DNA of 9,025 nucleotides, taken from the NCBI GenBank assembly GCA_003556955.1, contig PWQB01000648.1, positions 1 to 9,025 on the forward strand, read 5' to 3'. Under the pieces are notes generated by a model that had not been told where the DNA came from, ran no database searches, and was given only the letters and a program-made list of their open reading frames with translations. This document shows positions 7,896 to 9,025 of the stretch, piece after piece (the first letter of the stretch is position 1; the number at the start of each line of letters is the position of its first letter). This DNA is from Nostocaceae cyanobacterium CSSed10_463m. GTDB taxonomy: Bacteria; Cyanobacteriota; Cyanobacteriia; Cyanobacteriales; Nostocaceae. The position numbers and the translations under genes were made by a program.

Positions 7896-7911
7896 CCGAC
7901 TTTTCCAACTT
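7896..7911 (+). repeat. 16-nt motif, copy 1
   Basis: CCGACTTTTCCAACTT is the first of three related copies in this gap. The shared core is GACTTTTC followed by C or T, A or G, then ACTT. It is followed by a run of T. The other copies are at 8064-8079 (- strand) and 8100-8115 (+ strand). Confidence 0.5.
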
Positions 7912-8063
7912 TTTTAACAAGATGGTGGAAAGGTTGACCGAAAATCTCTTTACCTTAGTTTGTAGTAACTTCCCACTTTAAAGCAGACCCAACGATCCCT
8001 CCAAGTCATCTTTGCATAGTAAATTTAAATTTCCATATCGTGCTGTCATAAAAAAGCGTAACT

Positions 8064-8115
8064 AAGTCGGAAAAGTCTGATTCATTAACCGTAAAATATA
8101 CGACTTTTCTGACTT
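8064..8115 (+). promoter_or_regulatory. Stem-loop from inverted copies of 16-nt motif
   Basis: Copy 2 of the motif (8064-8079, reading CAGACTTTTCCGACTT on the - strand) faces copy 3 (8100-8115, ACGACTTTTCTGACTT). The arms 8064-8077 and 8102-8115 pair over 14 positions with a single G-T wobble and a 24-base loop. A T-rich tract, GTTTTTAG, follows at 8116-8123, so on the + strand it has the outline of an intrinsic terminator, but the stem is AT-rich. It could equally be a pair of operator sites for a dimeric regulator of either divergent gene. Its position upstream of the candidate promoter at 8133 favours a DNA-level regulatory role for the rightward gene. Confidence 0.45.
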
Positions 8116-8132
8116 GTTTTTAGACATGAAGG

Positions 8133-8160
8133 TTGAGTAATGTTATTCCTACTGTATATT
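8133..8160 (+). promoter_or_regulatory. Candidate sigma70-type promoter for repeat-protein gene
   Basis: A -35-like TTGAGT (8133-8138) and a -10-like TATATT (8155-8160) are separated by 16 bases. Transcription would start near 8167 and give an untranslated leader of about 140 bases. A second possible -10, TATTAT at 8267-8272, lies nearer the start codon but lacks a good -35. AT-rich DNA produces such matches easily, so this is tentative. Confidence 0.35.
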
Positions 8161-8305
8161 TTGTTTCTCTCAAATTGCCGAACTCTTTCAAGCACAGCAC
8201 GCTCTTTAAGTAAAGGCATAGTTGTCTAGTCTGTGAATTTAATGCTGTGACTCAAGAGCAATCAAGTATTATTACATCTTTTTAGCAAATTTCAGGTTTT
8301 TAGTG

Positions 8306-9025
8306 ATGACCATTAATGATATCTCCGCACCTGTAGACTTAACTGTTCAAACATCTAGTGATCCAGACCTCTACTATGGTTTGGTTTACAAAGACTTTGA
8401 TGGTGATGGCTTAGTAGATACAGGAGATGGTTGGTACTTAGATGTCAATGGTGCGACTGGCAGTAGCACCAACCCCCCACTCAGTTTCTCTGCAAATGGC
8501 CCAGTCATTGAGGAGGTAGATACTAACCTTTACGCCTGGATATGGGAAGGGTCAAACGGTTACTTCATCGAAGGTTCGTTCATAACTGATGGTAGTACGG
8601 GTTTAATCACTGAAGCAAACATCATATCCCACATTTACGTGGTTGTAAGAGATGGTGAATTAGAATTCATTATCGACTTAGTTGCTGGACTCCTCTCTTT
8701 TGGAGAGGGTAGTAGCACCATCCCTGTCATTGCCAACTTCCATGACTTTGAATTCACACTGGGTAGCAATAACTTCATCACCCCCACAGATGTTGTTACC
8801 ATTGCCGACCCCGCATTCCCAGTTGATTTAACACTTCAGATTGAAAGCACAGGCAGATATTACGGACTGTTCTACAAAGACGTAGATGCCGACGGTTTAG
8901 TAGATACAGGAGATGGTTGGTACTTAGATGTAGATGGAACATCCAGCAGTGCCACAAATCCCCCAGTTAGCTTCTCGGCAAATGGTCCAGTCATTACTCA
9001 GGTAGATAGCACTAACTACACCTGG
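8306..9025 (+). CDS. Tandem-repeat protein with calcium loops (partial)
   Basis: The frame is open from ATG 8306 to the window edge: 240 codons, with the C-terminus missing. I do not recognise the family. The protein is acidic and rich in Asp, Gly, Ser and Thr, and has no N-terminal signal peptide. Residues 9-170 and 172 onward are two copies of a repeat of about 162 residues, each starting PVDLT. Each contains a loop with perfect EF-hand/dockerin-type spacing, D-x-D-x-D-G with acidic position 12: residues 30-41 (DFDGDGLVDTGD) and 192-203 (DVDADGLVDTGD). Each continues with GWYLDV and SFSANGPVI. Lack of a signal peptide, acidic repeats and calcium loops suit a type I secretion cargo, whose signal would be C-terminal. 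The divergent exporter operon makes that pairing plausible. No RTX nonapeptides are seen in this part. A GTG codon just before the ATG is also in frame, and AGG at 8294-8296 is a weak ribosome site. Confidence 0.8.
   Translation, partial: MTINDISAPVDLTVQTSSDPDLYYGLVYKDFDGDGLVDTGDGWYLDVNGATGSSTNPPLSFSANGPVIEEVDTNLYAWIWEGSNGYFIEGSFITDGSTGLITEANIISHIYVVVRDGELEFIIDLVAGLLSFGEGSSTIPVIANFHDFEFTLGSNNFITPTDVVTIADPAFPVDLTLQIESTGRYYGLFYKDVDADGLVDTGDGWYLDVDGTSSSATNPPVSFSANGPVITQVDSTNYTW
8411..8445 (+). repeat. 35-nt identical repeat within the repeat-protein gene
   Basis: Bases 8411-8445 are identical to 8897-8931, exactly 486 bases (162 codons) apart and including all third codon positions. They encode most of the calcium loop and the following WYLDV. 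Other parts of the two protein repeats differ considerably, so this patch is either under unusual constraint or was recently homogenised by recombination. Confidence 0.9.

Larger units (their letters stand above)
7741..8305. other. AT-rich divergent intergenic region
   Basis: This is the remainder of the gap between the leftward secretion operon and the rightward repeat-protein gene. No open frame of credible length and no tRNA or known RNA was recognised. It holds three copies of a 16-nt motif, a stem-loop, a small nested palindrome at 7868-7891 (TGGAC and GTCCA around AAAGCTTT) and a candidate promoter, the main ones listed separately. Both divergent promoters should lie here or in the neighbouring MITE-like element. 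No convincing promoter for the leftward operon could be picked. Confidence 0.6.

Noticed and set aside
8126..8140. Tiny frame ATG-AAG-GTT-GAG-TAA in the leader region
   Set aside because: It has four codons, no ribosome site, and overlaps the candidate -35 box. It is most likely chance.
8137..8152. NtcA-like palindrome GTA...TAC
   Set aside because: The spacer is 10 bases, while NtcA sites need GTA-N8-TAC.
7605..8305. Short double-glycine, Nif11 or NHLP-type precursor peptide next to the exporter
   Set aside because: No frame with such a leader was seen in the gaps, and the C39-like domain seems unable to cleave one.
8306..9025. Classical RTX (GGxGxDxxx) repeats
   Set aside because: The visible part has EF-hand-like DxDxDG loops at a spacing of 162 residues, not tandem glycine-rich nonapeptides. 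RTX repeats could still lie beyond the edge.

Overview
The window looks like chromosomal DNA of a filamentous, Nostoc/Anabaena-type cyanobacterium. It is AT-rich and carries six copies of the HIP1 octamer GCGATCGC (at 488, 1303, 4857, 6470, 7318 and 7456). It holds short palindromic repeats of the kind scattered through Nostocales genomes, and its proteins read as cyanobacterial versions of their families. The genus is inferred, not proven.

Left part (1-1844, + strand): a NYN-domain protein of the LabA type overlaps by one base an LptC-like lipoprotein of lipopolysaccharide export. A 268-base convergent gap (1845-2112) follows, with a small tetraloop hairpin repeat.

Middle part (2113-7604, - strand): three genes read leftward as a likely operon, in the order parvulin-like protein, ABC exporter, HlyD-type adaptor. 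The exporter has an N-terminal cyclic-nucleotide-binding-like domain and a C39-like domain in which all three catalytic positions appear replaced. Together the genes encode the inner-membrane and periplasmic parts of a type I secretion system, plus a leaderless chaperone-like protein. No TolC-type outer-membrane channel gene is present. Gaps of 77 and 87 bases between the genes hold hairpins; the second contains a 10-bp-arm palindrome and a 13-bp duplication that runs over the exporter stop codon.

Right part (7605-9025): a 701-base divergent gap begins with a 121-bp element that looks like a MITE, with 13-bp terminal inverted repeats, a 5-bp flanking direct repeat and an internal hairpin. It sits 10 bases upstream of the parvulin-like start codon. 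The gap then carries three copies of a 16-nt motif, two of which can form a stem-loop, and a candidate promoter. An open frame starts at 8306 and runs off the right edge. It encodes an Asp/Gly-rich protein of tandem repeats of about 162 residues, each with an EF-hand-like calcium loop.

Working model (inference): the repeat protein is a large secreted or surface protein and the cargo of the adjacent exporter. The degenerate C39-like domain would recognise it without cleaving a leader, and the parvulin-like protein could keep it export-competent in the cytoplasm. The strongest leads are this possible cargo-exporter pair, the small mobile element at the operon leader, and the repeated motif in the cargo leader.
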